64,000 nt of DNA. It comes from Chitinophagaceae bacterium. Its GTDB lineage: Bacteria > Bacteroidota > Bacteroidia > Chitinophagales > Chitinophagaceae. The translations under genes and the position numbers were made by a program. Where the stretch lies: positions 124,001 through 188,000 of the forward strand of contig JAIEMP010000011.1 of assembly GCA_019752045.1 (NCBI GenBank), written 5' to 3'. Under the pieces are notes generated by a model. That model was given only the letters and a program-made list of their open reading frames with translations, did not search any database and was not told where the DNA came from. This document shows, in pieces, positions 27,917-37,066 of this stretch (position 1 is the first letter of the stretch; each line of letters begins with the position of its first letter).

Positions 27917-30900
27917 TTATTTATTTTTTACTGCAAATAATTTCAATGCAGCATTGTTTTGCGATGCTGCAATAACCATACGGTTACCCATGGAGAACTG
28001 CACTACTGTTTTTGCATTGCCCGGAATAAAAATGCCGCTTTCAAGTATGGAAAGTGTTTTAAAGTTTCCTTTGCCATCACCTTTTAATACCAATCCGTTG
28101 CCTGCATCATAACGGCCAATAAACGGATGCATCCCGAATTCATTTCCGCTCAATAAAATATCTGCAGCTCCATCTCCATTAAAATCATTGACAGCAATAC
28201 CGTATACCGGCGACCATTGTGCAGCAGCAGGGAGCGGATGAAATACAAACTCAAAGTTGCCTTTATTTTCAAACCATCCGGTTTCAAATGTATTGGCTGT
28301 TAACCGCAGTTCATTATCACGGTTAAAACTTTTCAGCATGGTTTGCATATCTGTTTTTGCATAGCTGGTATAATCGGGAAATTGTTTTTTAATGGAAGGC
28401 ATTTCTTCGGCCACCTGATCTCTGTAAGCAATGGGGAACTCCTGTTTTGTTCCATGTGCTGTTGCCGGTTTCCAGATACTCAGCAAAGCATCCCAACGGC
28501 TGTTGTTATCGTAATCTTTTGCGTAAACAGTTAACGGTTCGTTCGCTGTACCACTAAAGTATCCGTTTGTGCCGTAATTGCCTGCAACGAGATCCATATC
28601 GCCATCGTTATCTATATCTGCTACAACAATTTTATTCCACCAGCCTTTAAACTGATCGGTTGCTGATGTTTGTTTTACCAGTTTGCCCTCTTCATTTTTA
28701 AAGATGTACATGCCCATCCATTCACCGGTTACAATCAGATCAGTATCCTTGTCTTTATCTATATCCATCCATACAGCATCGGTTATCATACCAAGTTCTT
28801 TCAGTTGGGGTGCAACCGTTTCTGTGACCAATGTAAGTTTGATGTTGCCGTTTTTTGTTTCGTTCCGCAGCAGATAACCACTTTCAGGTTTTGGATATTC
28901 ATTTGGTATCATCCTGCCGCCAACAAACAGATCCTGATCACCATCGTTATCATAATCAGCTGCTGTAACAACACTCTTGCTGGCGTAAATGGCAGGTATC
29001 ATTGAACTGTCGGTAATAAAATTTCCTTTCCCATCATTGATGTACAACCGATCAGCATAGCCAACAAAGCCTTTCATTAATTCATTGCCACCACTTGTTA
29101 TATACACATCAAGGTCTTTGTCGTTATCTGCATCAAACAAACAGATACCGCCATCGTCGGTCATTTTTTTTGCCGATGCCAGTAAGGGTTGTTGTAGAAA
29201 TGTTTGGTTGGGTTGTTGTAAAAAAAGGGTTGCCGGTTGATCGGGATTTCCTCCTGCAATAAGATCGGTTAAACCATCGCCGTTCAAATCGCCTGCTGCC
29301 AGTGCAGGCCCGTATTGTGAAAACTTATGGGGCAGTTGCCGTTGTACATTGAAATCAGAAAAATCAAATTCTTCATGTTTGTACGTAATGCCTGCTTTTG
29401 ATGTGATGTTGGTAAACCAGTTACCTGTTGCAATGAGCGGCGTTTGATCATTCCGCAGAACAGCCGAAGCAGATTCTGAAATAAGCATGGTTTGATTGCT
29501 AACCACATTGCTGAGCACTTCTTTTTTTCCGTTAGGCCAGTTGATCACAATGGAGTCAATAAGCGAAACCGTATCTAATCCAAAATGTAAAATGTTTTCG
29601 ATGCTGCTCATATAACCACGGTAGGGTGTATGCTCGGCCACCTGCATTCCTCCTTTATAATACAGATGCGCAATGGTTCCAATACCATTGATGTTCGATG
29701 TATCACCACGAAAACGGATGCGTAGAAAGTTCTTTTTTTGTGTTTGTTTGTTTTGTTGGTTTTCCAGCAATGTAGCTTCCATGTTGGTATTGTTGATGAC
29801 TACATCCAGATCACCATCTAAATCAAAATCTGCTGTTGCAATACCTGCGGAGTAAGTAGGAAAATCCCAGCCCCATTCTGTTGTTTTATCTGTAAAGGTT
29901 AAGTTGCGGTTGTTTTGATAAATGTAATTGCTGATTTGCACCGGCGGTAATTTTTGCAATACATCCTGAATGGAGTTGCCCTGGTATTGGCTGCGGTAAG
30001 CAATAAAATCTAAATCCGTTACATCTTTGGGTAAACCATTAGTGGTCATTAAATCTTTATATCCATCATTATCTGCATCAACCAGCAATGCAGCCCAGCT
30101 CCAGTCGGTATGCGGTACGCCGGCATAGTATGCTATTTCACTAAAGACGGGTGCAGCAATACTATCGTTCTCTCCAACAACCGGTCCACGGTTTAATTGC
30201 AGTGTATTACGCACTGTTTGATAAGGGAAGCCGAATTTAGCCGAATATAAATACCAGTTGTAATCAACCGGGTTCAACATCATTTTTTGGCGGTAATTGT
30301 CTTCGGGCATCATATCCATTTCAATAATGTCTATCAATCCATCATTATTAATATCACCTGCATCATTACCCATTGCATTTAAGCTGCCGTGTTTAAAATA
30401 TTCTGCATTGCGGTTTGTAAACGTTCCGTTTTTATTATTGATGTAAAGCAGGTTACCGCTTAAGTAATCGTTGCTTACATAAATATCTTTCCAGCCATCG
30501 CTGTTAATATCTAAAATTGAAATACCCAGTCCGTTGCCTTCCCAAGTAATACCTGCTTCCATTGTAACGTTGGTAAAAACGGGTTGCTGCAACTCACTGT
30601 TCCAGTCGTTGCGGTATAAAATATCATTGGTAAAACCGGTGCCGTTTGTTCTTGGCTGGCGGAATGTGTTGGGGAATTCCTGATTGAGATCGTTCACCAC
30701 CAGATACAAATCCAGATCGCCATCATTATCATAATCAAAAAAAGCAGCCATTTGTGTACTTACCGTATCAACCAGTCCGTATTGCGCTGCACTTTCTTTA
30801 AAGCTGGGTATGCCGGTTGATTGATCAATTCCTTTATTCACATAAAGAATATCTTTTTTTAATTCGGCATTTTGCCAGGTGGATGCACATACATACATGT

Positions 30901-31276
30901 CCAGCAGTCCATCATTATTAATATCTACCACACTAACACCACGGCTCCATTTTTTTTCGCCGCTTACGCCGGCAATATCAGTTACATCTTCAAACTTCAT
31001 CTTGCCACGGTTGAGGTATAATTTATTGGGCAGAATAGAAGAAGTAAAATAAATATCGGGCAGACTGTCGTTATTAAAATCGCCGATACCCACACCACCT
31101 CCGTTATAGAGGTATTGATAATTAATCATGTTGAGCATTTCATTTTCCTGCAGCACATTACTGAACGTAATACCACTTTCGGTACTTTTTATTTCACGAA
31201 ACAGGGGTGTGTTTTTTTGTTTGCAGGAAGAAAAGAAAACAATGGCTGTAATGAACGCAGCATAGAATCGGTACAT
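27917..31276 (-). CDS. large FG-GAP/VCBS-repeat lipoprotein with ASPIC/UnbV domain
   Basis: 1119 residues. A lipoprotein signal (FITAIVFFSSCKQ, cysteine about residue 18) is followed by many calcium-binding FG-GAP/VCBS-type repeats (GVGIGDFNNDSLPDIYFTS, VVDINNDGLLDMYVC, TADFDLDGDLDVVINN, AADYDNDGDQDLFVGG). These would fold into one or two beta-propellers. A central ASPIC/UnbV segment (VINWPNGKKEVLSNV) lies near residues 570-600. Proteins of this type are widespread in Bacteroidota and CRTAC1-like; function is unknown, with surface binding or polysaccharide-related roles proposed. It is the largest exported protein in the window and stands alone. Confidence 0.85.
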   Translation of the reverse strand: MYRFYAAFITAIVFFSSCKQKNTPLFREIKSTESGITFSNVLQENEMLNMINYQYLYNGGGVGIGDFNNDSLPDIYFTSSILPNKLYLNRGKMKFEDVTDIAGVSGEKKWSRGVSVVDINNDGLLDMYVCASTWQNAELKKDILYVNKGIDQSTGIPSFKESAAQYGLVDTVSTQMAAFFDYDNDGDLDLYLVVNDLNQEFPNTFRQPRTNGTGFTNDILYRNDWNSELQQPVFTNVTMEAGITWEGNGLGISILDINSDGWKDIYVSNDYLSGNLLYINNKNGTFTNRNAEYFKHGSLNAMGNDAGDINNDGLIDIIEMDMMPEDNYRQKMMLNPVDYNWYLYSAKFGFPYQTVRNTLQLNRGPVVGENDSIAAPVFSEIAYYAGVPHTDWSWAALLVDADNDGYKDLMTTNGLPKDVTDLDFIAYRSQYQGNSIQDVLQKLPPVQISNYIYQNNRNLTFTDKTTEWGWDFPTYSAGIATADFDLDGDLDVVINNTNMEATLLENQQNKQTQKKNFLRIRFRGDTSNINGIGTIAHLYYKGGMQVAEHTPYRGYMSSIENILHFGLDTVSLIDSIVINWPNGKKEVLSNVVSNQTMLISESASAVLRNDQTPLIATGNWFTNITSKAGITYKHEEFDFSDFNVQRQLPHKFSQYGPALAAGDLNGDGLTDLIAGGNPDQPATLFLQQPNQTFLQQPLLASAKKMTDDGGICLFDADNDKDLDVYITSGGNELMKGFVGYADRLYINDGKGNFITDSSMIPAIYASKSVVTAADYDNDGDQDLFVGGRMIPNEYPKPESGYLLRNETKNGNIKLTLVTETVAPQLKELGMITDAVWMDIDKDKDTDLIVTGEWMGMYIFKNEEGKLVKQTSATDQFKGWWNKIVVADIDNDGDMDLVAGNYGTNGYFSGTANEPLTVYAKDYDNNSRWDALLSIWKPATAHGTKQEFPIAYRDQVAEEMPSIKKQFPDYTSYAKTDMQTMLKSFNRDNELRLTANTFETGWFENKGNFEFVFHPLPAAAQWSPVYGIAVNDFNGDGAADILLSGNEFGMHPFIGRYDAGNGLVLKGDGKGNFKTLSILESGIFIPGNAKTVVQFSMGNRMVIAASQNNAALKLFAVKNK

Positions 31277-31335
31277 GTGCTTTATTTAGCTGACTAAATT
31301 AAGGTAAAATGTAAAGCTGAAAACGTTCTATTCTT

Positions 31336-32562
31336 TCAGGTGGTAACAGGAGCGATGTGCTGCTTTTTTTGACCGATGCAGAGTAACAGTAATCCGCCAA
31401 ACATCGCAACTGCAACAGCCAGCAGCAGGTATCCGTTGTATGGTATATTGGTTGACTGCATGGCGGCAATTCCCTGCAGCATCAACAGCACTTCATTACT
31501 GATTGCTGCACATGCAAAAAGCCACAAGCCGGTTTTGGATTGTTTTTTTTCAACTGTGATCAGTTGATGTTGTATGAGAAAGCCCAATAAAAAAAAGGAA
31601 ACAAAAAGCAGCAGCACCAAATGTAAAAATGCAATCACAATGGCCCTGATTCCAAAAGCATAGGTGTTCAGTTCAGGAATTGCAGAGAAAGCCTGCAATA
31701 TAATTTTCAATACAAATGCAGCACAGGCTATCAGCCACAACCATTTTACTTGTGTTGGCAGTTGCAACTGTTTGCGTATTTGCAGAATCATTTTAATCAG
31801 AAAACCTGCAGCAACTAATTGTATCAATGCTGCAGCATCGGCCGCAAGCAACATCCAGCGGGGCAGCCTCATCCACATCATAGATAAGAATAAAGCAGGT
31901 ACAGCAGTGATTATTAATAAAAAAAATCCTCTCTTCACTTGCTGTTGCAATGCAGGTGTAAGCCATTGTTTGATGGATGCAGTAAAAAGGAAAGCTATTG
32001 CAAATAAAAACCAGCCATTGTACTGAAAGTGCAGATAAAAATAAATGGCCCCGAAATAGAAGTCCTGCTGTACGCTTTTCTGCATCATTAAATATGCCAG
32101 TGTAAATGTGCCGAGGGATGAAAGCATGTTCCAGCACAAAGCAGCGTACAGCCATTTCTTTTCATTTGTAAGATGCCTGCTGTTTGCCATCAGTTTAAAC
32201 ACAACAAATGCAAAAACAAAAGAGACCAAAATAGAAATGGTAGAGAAAGCAATGGAAGGCGCTGCATATCCCATCAACGGAAAAGTGAACAACATGCCGT
32301 AACTGCTCCATAGCTGCAGATGCAGTATCATGTTCAGTTGCTTTTTTTGTTTCTCTGTTGGTTGTATAAGATGAATAATACCTATAAACAATACCAGCGA
32401 TACCCAGCCTGCAAATGCAAAATGAGAGTGGGCATGCAGCAAATGTTTCTGATCAAAAAACGGAAGTGGAAATAAAATTTTATAACGCAGTATAACACCC
32501 ACTGCTGCCAGTACAGTAAAGTTGATGATTGCAACGAGTGACCATTTTTGCAGAAACCTCAT
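31336..32562 (-). CDS. polytopic membrane protein, haem-copper-oxidase-subunit-I-like, linked to nos genes
   Basis: 408 residues with about eleven or twelve hydrophobic helices. Histidines in predicted membrane segments (LLHAHSHFAFAGWVSLV near residue 42; FYLHFQYNGWFLFAIA near 185) recall the haem-ligand helices of haem-copper oxidase subunit I, but the protein is shorter and I cannot assign a complete ligand set. It lies next to the Crp/Fnr regulator, on the other side of the regulatory gap from nosZ. A role in electron transfer or NO handling during denitrification is inferred from this position and is uncertain. Confidence 0.6.
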   Translation of the reverse strand: MRFLQKWSLVAIINFTVLAAVGVILRYKILFPLPFFDQKHLLHAHSHFAFAGWVSLVLFIGIIHLIQPTEKQKKQLNMILHLQLWSSYGMLFTFPLMGYAAPSIAFSTISILVSFVFAFVVFKLMANSRHLTNEKKWLYAALCWNMLSSLGTFTLAYLMMQKSVQQDFYFGAIYFYLHFQYNGWFLFAIAFLFTASIKQWLTPALQQQVKRGFFLLIITAVPALFLSMMWMRLPRWMLLAADAAALIQLVAAGFLIKMILQIRKQLQLPTQVKWLWLIACAAFVLKIILQAFSAIPELNTYAFGIRAIVIAFLHLVLLLFVSFFLLGFLIQHQLITVEKKQSKTGLWLFACAAISNEVLLMLQGIAAMQSTNIPYNGYLLLAVAVAMFGGLLLLCIGQKKQHIAPVTT

Positions 32563-32606
32563 ACATCTTATACATTAATTTGGTTGATGGGAGATGTTTT
32601 AAACGA

Positions 32607-33221
32607 TCAGCAATACACTTTTCCTTTTTCAATTTTCAGTACACCTTTTTCCTGCATTTGACGTATAGAACGTATAACGGTTTCAACACGCAGGCCCGTC
32701 ATGTCAGCAATCTGCTGTCGTGTAAGATCTATTTTAAACAGTTCATCTTTTAAAAAACCATTTTCTTTTTTATACTCACGCAATAAAGTTGCTACACGAT
32801 GCAGCGGGCCGTAAGAAGAAATTTCTTTTAAGATCAGTGATTTTGCCCTTAGTCTTTTCGCCAGCATTTGTGTAAATCCGGCATGCAGATGATAATGCTC
32901 TTTCAGCAATTGCAGAAACGATTCTTTGCGTAAACGGATAATGGTGCTTTCTTCATCTGCCACTGCACTTGCAGGATAATTGCCGCCGTCAAACAGAGGA
33001 GGTTCGCCAAAACTTTCTCCGGCTCCAAAAAATCCCTGAATAAATTCTTTCCCGTCTTCATTACAGTTACACATTTTTATCCGTCCGTCAACCACCTGAT
33101 AATAAAAATGCACACGGTCTTCTTCACAAAACAGTACCTGTCCCTTTCTTACATTATGAAAAGTAGCACCCCAGGCCAGCAGGAGATTTACATCAATCAT
33201 GGATAATTCGGTTTTATGCAT
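32607..33221 (-). CDS. Crp/Fnr-family transcription regulator
   Basis: 204 residues. The N-terminal cyclic-nucleotide-binding fold (VRKGQVLFCEEDRVHFYYQV ... GAGESFGEPPLFDG) is followed by a C-terminal winged helix (LTRQQIADMTGLRVETVIRS). The recognition helix contains R-V-E-T-V-I-R, close to the E-x-x-x-R arrangement used by FNR proteins to read TGAT half-sites. There is no N-terminal Fe-S cysteine cluster, so it resembles DNR/NnrR-type NO- or redox-responsive regulators rather than FNR itself. It diverges from the nos operon; a matching palindrome lies 58 bp upstream of its ATG. A second in-frame ATG at 33200 is possible. Confidence 0.88.
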   Translation of the reverse strand: MHKTELSMIDVNLLLAWGATFHNVRKGQVLFCEEDRVHFYYQVVDGRIKMCNCNEDGKEFIQGFFGAGESFGEPPLFDGGNYPASAVADEESTIIRLRKESFLQLLKEHYHLHAGFTQMLAKRLRAKSLILKEISSYGPLHRVATLLREYKKENGFLKDELFKIDLTRQQIADMTGLRVETVIRSIRQMQEKGVLKIEKGKVYC

Positions 33222-33278
33222 TGCAACAGCAAAATAATTCGTGTTAAAAAAATAGCGACTGATGAGTAGTAGTAATAA

Positions 33279-33296
33279 ATATGATTGTAATCATAT
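33279..33296. promoter_or_regulatory. Fnr/Dnr-type palindrome between regulator and nos operon
   Basis: ATATGATT-GT-AATCATAT: eight-base arms, containing the TGAT-N4-ATCA core recognised by Crp/Fnr-type nitrogen-oxide regulators. It lies in the 221-bp gap between the divergent regulator gene and the cytochrome c/nosZ operon, where it could control both. Confidence 0.7.
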
Positions 33297-33442
33297 GCTG
33301 CCGTTGTGAAATCGACTTTTTTGCAGCCGTTATGAAAGATTGCTGTGCAGCCCTGTATGAAAGCTTCTATGCGTTGAGTCATAAAGTTCTTTTTTTTCTC
33401 ACAGTAACGTTGCATAACTGTTTCAAATAAAAATTTAAAAGC

Positions 33443-33925
33443 ATGAAAAAAATTCTGATTGCACTTAGTCTGAGTCTTGTTGCATTATTCTATTCCTGCG
33501 GAGGAAATTCGGCGGAGAGTAAAAATGAAACAACAAGTGAGCAAACCACAACGCCTGCTGATAACGGCAACCCTTCTTATGATCCTGAAAGGGGAGCTGG
33601 AAAATTTACACATGTAGAAGTGAAACCTGAGTTGGATAAAGCAATGGCAGATGCAGGAGTTAATGTGTACGATGTTAAATGTGCAAGCTGTCACAAATTA
33701 ACAGATGAGAAATTAGTTGGCCCGGGATGGAAAGGTGTAACTGCACGCAATAAACCGGAGTGGATCATGAATTTTATTACCAACCCCGATGAAATGCTGA
33801 GCAAAGATCCCAAAGCAATGGCGCAGCTTGAACTGTGTTTGGTGCGTATGCCCAATCAGAATTTAACCGATGATGATGCACGCAATGTGTATGAGTTTAT
33901 GCGTAAAAATGACGGCGTAAAATAA
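33443..33925 (+). CDS. c-type cytochrome lipoprotein of the nos cluster
   Basis: 160 residues. The lipoprotein signal ends in LFYSC (C19), followed by a Ser/Thr/Glu-rich linker. A single class I cytochrome c domain has the haem motif C80-A-S-C83-H84 and a probable methionine ligand in LVRMPNQ (M136). It lies 32 bp before nosZ on the same strand and is the likely periplasmic electron donor to NosZ, as clade II nos clusters often carry their own cytochrome c. The role is inferred from position; the haem-binding motif is directly visible. Confidence 0.88.
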   Translation: MKKILIALSLSLVALFYSCGGNSAESKNETTSEQTTTPADNGNPSYDPERGAGKFTHVEVKPELDKAMADAGVNVYDVKCASCHKLTDEKLVGPGWKGVTARNKPEWIMNFITNPDEMLSKDPKAMAQLELCLVRMPNQNLTDDDARNVYEFMRKNDGVK

Positions 33926-33957
33926 ACAGCAATTCATTAAACCCACAATTATATAGT

Positions 33958-35952
33958 ATGAAATATTCAAAACTAATACTGTTTATCCTGCTGTCAGGAT
34001 CAGTATTGCACATGATGTCCTGTAAACCGAAAGGTGCTTCAGGAGCAGTAGCTACAGGCTCTGCAGAAAAAGCTTATGTAGCGCCCGGTAAGTACGATGA
34101 GTTTTACAATTTTGTATCAGGCGGTTTCAGCGGACAAATGAGTGTATACGGATTGCCGAGTGGCCGTTTGTTTCGTGTCATTCCTGTTTTTTCTGTCGAT
34201 CCGGAAAAAGGATATGGCTACAGCGAAGAAACCAAACCCATGTTAATGACTTCGGGTGGTTTTGTTCCATGGGATGATTTACACCATGTATCTTTTTCAC
34301 AAACCAATGGTGAAATTGACGGACGCTGGGCTTTCGGAAACGGAAATAATACACCACGTGTTGCACGTATTGATTTAAAAACGTTCCGCACATCCGAAAT
34401 ACTTGAGCTGCCCAACAGCGCTGGTAATCACTCATCGCCTTTTATTACAGAGAACTCTGAATACATTGTTGCAGGCACACGTTTCAGTGTACCTGTTGGT
34501 AATAATACAGATGTACCCATTGCATCATACAAACAAAACTTCAAAGGAACCATCAGCTTTATCAGCGTTGGTAAAGAGGGCGAACTGGATATTGCATTTC
34601 AATTGTTGTTACCCGGTGTAAATTTTGATTTAAGCCGTGCAGGGAAAGGTCCAAGTAATGGATGGTTTTTCTTCAGTTGCTATAACAGCGAGCAGGCAAA
34701 TACCTTGCTGGAAGTAAATGCATCGCAAAGAGATAAAGATTTTATTCTTGCTGTTAACTGGAAAAAAGCAGAAGAATATCTCAAAGCAGGTAAAGGAACC
34801 AAACAACAGGTGCGTTACGCTCATAATAAATACAATGAGCAAACACATACTGCTACATCTCAAATTAAAACAGAAGTAACGGTGCTTGACCCTGCTATTT
34901 TAAAAGACATCTGTTATTTTATTCCTTGTCCAAAATCACCACACGGTTGCGATACAGATCCTACCGGTGAATATATTGTGGGCAGTGGTAAACTGGCAGC
35001 ACTTATTCCTGTTTTCTCGTTCAGCAAAATTCAAAAAGCCATTGCAGATAAAACCTATGATGGCGACTTTGGAGGTATTCCTGTAATTAAATACGAAGCT
35101 GCCTTGTATGGTGAAGTGAAAAAGCCCGGCCTCGGGCCATTGCACACCGAGTTTGATGCCAACGGTAACGCCTACACGTCTTTTTTTGTAAGCAGTGAAA
35201 TTGTAAAGTGGAACATTAAAGACCTGAAAGTGTTGGACAGAGTTCCTACTTATTATTCCATCGGTCACTTAAGTATTCCCGGTGGTGATACAAAAAAGCC
35301 ATACGGTAAATATGTGGTGGCGTATAATAAAATTACCAAAGACCGTTATCTGCCTACAGGTCCGGAGTTAACGCAAAGTGCACAGATATTCGATATCAGC
35401 GGAGATAAAATGCAACTGATACTTGATTTTCCAACTATTGGTGAACCGCACTATGCAGGGTCTATGCCGGCCGATCTGATTAAGAAAAACAGTTTAAAGA
35501 TTTATAAAATTGATGAGAACAAACATGCGTATGTCGCCAAAGGAGAAAAAGAAACTAAAGTAGTACGTGAAGGAAATAAAGTACACATTTATGGTACTGC
35601 TATTCGCTCACATTTTGCACCGGATAATATTGAAGGGATTAAAGTAGGTGATGAAGTGTACTTCCATATCACAAACCTGGAACAGGATTGGGATGTGCCA
35701 CATGGCTTTGCTATTAAAGGTGCGCCAACTGCAGAGTTACTGATCATGCCGGGCGAAACACAAACATTGAAATGGATTCCGGAAAAACCAGGGATGTACC
35801 CCATTTACTGTACAGATTTTTGCAGTGCCTTACACCAGGAAATGCAGGGATATGTAAGGGTGTCACCGGCAGGAAGTAATGTGCCGCTTTCATTCAGTTT
35901 AGGTAAGCAGGGTGCAGCAGCAGCCGATACAACAAAACCGGCAGGCAAATAA
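33958..35952 (+). CDS. nosZ: nitrous oxide reductase, clade II (Sec/lipoprotein type)
   Basis: Reduces N2O to N2, the last step of denitrification, at the periplasmic side. 664 residues. The N-terminal signal is a Sec lipoprotein type with C22 (LHMMSC) and lacks the twin-arginine motif of clade I enzymes. CuZ-type histidines begin with DDLHH (H109, H110) in the beta-propeller. The C-terminal cupredoxin domain has the CuA set C618-x3-C622-x3-H626-x2-M629 (CTDFCSALHQEM). A low-complexity Ala/Lys tail ends the protein. It is followed by a 100-bp gap with a hairpin and then the maturation genes. All catalytic ligand motifs that I can check are intact. Confidence 0.95.
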   Translation: MKYSKLILFILLSGSVLHMMSCKPKGASGAVATGSAEKAYVAPGKYDEFYNFVSGGFSGQMSVYGLPSGRLFRVIPVFSVDPEKGYGYSEETKPMLMTSGGFVPWDDLHHVSFSQTNGEIDGRWAFGNGNNTPRVARIDLKTFRTSEILELPNSAGNHSSPFITENSEYIVAGTRFSVPVGNNTDVPIASYKQNFKGTISFISVGKEGELDIAFQLLLPGVNFDLSRAGKGPSNGWFFFSCYNSEQANTLLEVNASQRDKDFILAVNWKKAEEYLKAGKGTKQQVRYAHNKYNEQTHTATSQIKTEVTVLDPAILKDICYFIPCPKSPHGCDTDPTGEYIVGSGKLAALIPVFSFSKIQKAIADKTYDGDFGGIPVIKYEAALYGEVKKPGLGPLHTEFDANGNAYTSFFVSSEIVKWNIKDLKVLDRVPTYYSIGHLSIPGGDTKKPYGKYVVAYNKITKDRYLPTGPELTQSAQIFDISGDKMQLILDFPTIGEPHYAGSMPADLIKKNSLKIYKIDENKHAYVAKGEKETKVVREGNKVHIYGTAIRSHFAPDNIEGIKVGDEVYFHITNLEQDWDVPHGFAIKGAPTAELLIMPGETQTLKWIPEKPGMYPIYCTDFCSALHQEMQGYVRVSPAGSNVPLSFSLGKQGAAAADTTKPAGK

Positions 35953-35973
35953 AGTACAAAGGATAATTATCAC

Positions 35974-36014
35974 AAACAGCCCCGTGCTCCTATGCATGTG
36001 AGGCGGGACTGTTT
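35974..36014 (+). promoter_or_regulatory. intercistronic hairpin between nosZ and the NosL fusion gene
   Basis: AAACAGCCCCGTGCTC pairs imperfectly with GAGGCGGGACTGTTT around a ten-base loop. There is no T-run, so it is more likely an mRNA-stability or partial-attenuation element than a full terminator. It could set a higher level of nosZ than of the downstream maturation genes. Confidence 0.55.
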
Positions 36015-36052
36015 GATTACATCTTATACGGAATGATACAAACTAAAAAAGG

Positions 36053-37066
36053 ATGAATACGCATTTATCACCCATGGCAAGAATTGCATCTCTTATATGT
36101 GCTTTAGGGTTGGCCGTTGTCATTTTTGTTCCCATGTGGCGGATAGATTTAACCGCACCACAATATCCCGAGGGCCTGGGTTTAAAAATTTATCCCAATA
36201 AACTGGCCGGTGATATTGATATCATTAACGGGTTGAATCATTACATAGGTATGGCTAAACTGGAAACCGATGATTTTATAGAGTTTACCATCCTGCCCTA
36301 TATCATTGCAGCATTTTCATTGTTTGGAATCATAACTGCCTTGGTTAACCGCCGTTGGTTTTTTTATGTTTGGATGATGTTGTACATCCTGTTTGGGGTT
36401 ATGGCCATGTTCGATTTTTACAGATGGGAGTATCACTATGGCCACAATCTGGATCCAACAGCAGCCATTGTAGTGCCGGGTATGGCTTATCAGCCGCCAT
36501 TAATTGGCTTTAAACAACTACTCAACTTTGGTGCTTATTCATTTCCAGATGTGGGTGGTTATATATTTATTACTGTAGGGCTGATACTTTTAATGGTTGC
36601 TTTTTTGGAATGGAAAAAAATAAAAGCCATGTACAGACCTGTACATGCAGCAATAGCATTCCTGTTCATTTGCCTGTTGCAAAGTTGTTCCTCCGCACCA
36701 CAATCAATTAATTATGGAAAAGATGTTTGTGAGTTTTGTAAAATGGTTATCAGCGATCATCGTTTTGGTGCCGAACTGATCACAACCAAATACAAAGTAT
36801 ACAAGTTTGATGATACGCATTGTGCAACTTCTTTTTTAACATCCGTTGAATTATCAGGGAAACGGATTGCTGCTGTTTATCTGGCCGATTTTTCACAAAA
36901 AGGAAAACTGGTAAAAGCTGAAGAAAGTTTTTTATTAAAAAGTGCAGATCTGAAAAGTCCAATGGGGGGCAATATTGCAGCATTTGCAAGTGAAGACAGT
37001 ATGAACAGTTTTAAGCAATCCTTTCATGCCACAGTTGTTAAATGGAAAGAAATAAACCTCAAATGA
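36053..37066 (+). CDS. nosL: membrane-domain / NosL fusion protein
   Basis: 337 residues in two parts. Residues 1-190 contain about four hydrophobic spans (ASLICALGLAVVIFVPM, ILPYIIAAFSLFGIITALV, WMMLYILFGVMAMF, IFITVGLILLMVAFL) with a conserved soluble loop between them. Residues 193-337 form a NosL copper chaperone with the C226-E-F-C229-K-M231 motif, which supplies copper to NosZ. Between them is a full lipoprotein-like signal (M193 to C212, FLFICLLQSC), so an originally separate nosL seems to have been joined to the membrane protein. Its stop overlaps the nosD ATG by four bases (ATGA). Confidence 0.85.
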   Translation: MNTHLSPMARIASLICALGLAVVIFVPMWRIDLTAPQYPEGLGLKIYPNKLAGDIDIINGLNHYIGMAKLETDDFIEFTILPYIIAAFSLFGIITALVNRRWFFYVWMMLYILFGVMAMFDFYRWEYHYGHNLDPTAAIVVPGMAYQPPLIGFKQLLNFGAYSFPDVGGYIFITVGLILLMVAFLEWKKIKAMYRPVHAAIAFLFICLLQSCSSAPQSINYGKDVCEFCKMVISDHRFGAELITTKYKVYKFDDTHCATSFLTSVELSGKRIAAVYLADFSQKGKLVKAEESFLLKSADLKSPMGGNIAAFASEDSMNSFKQSFHATVVKWKEINLK

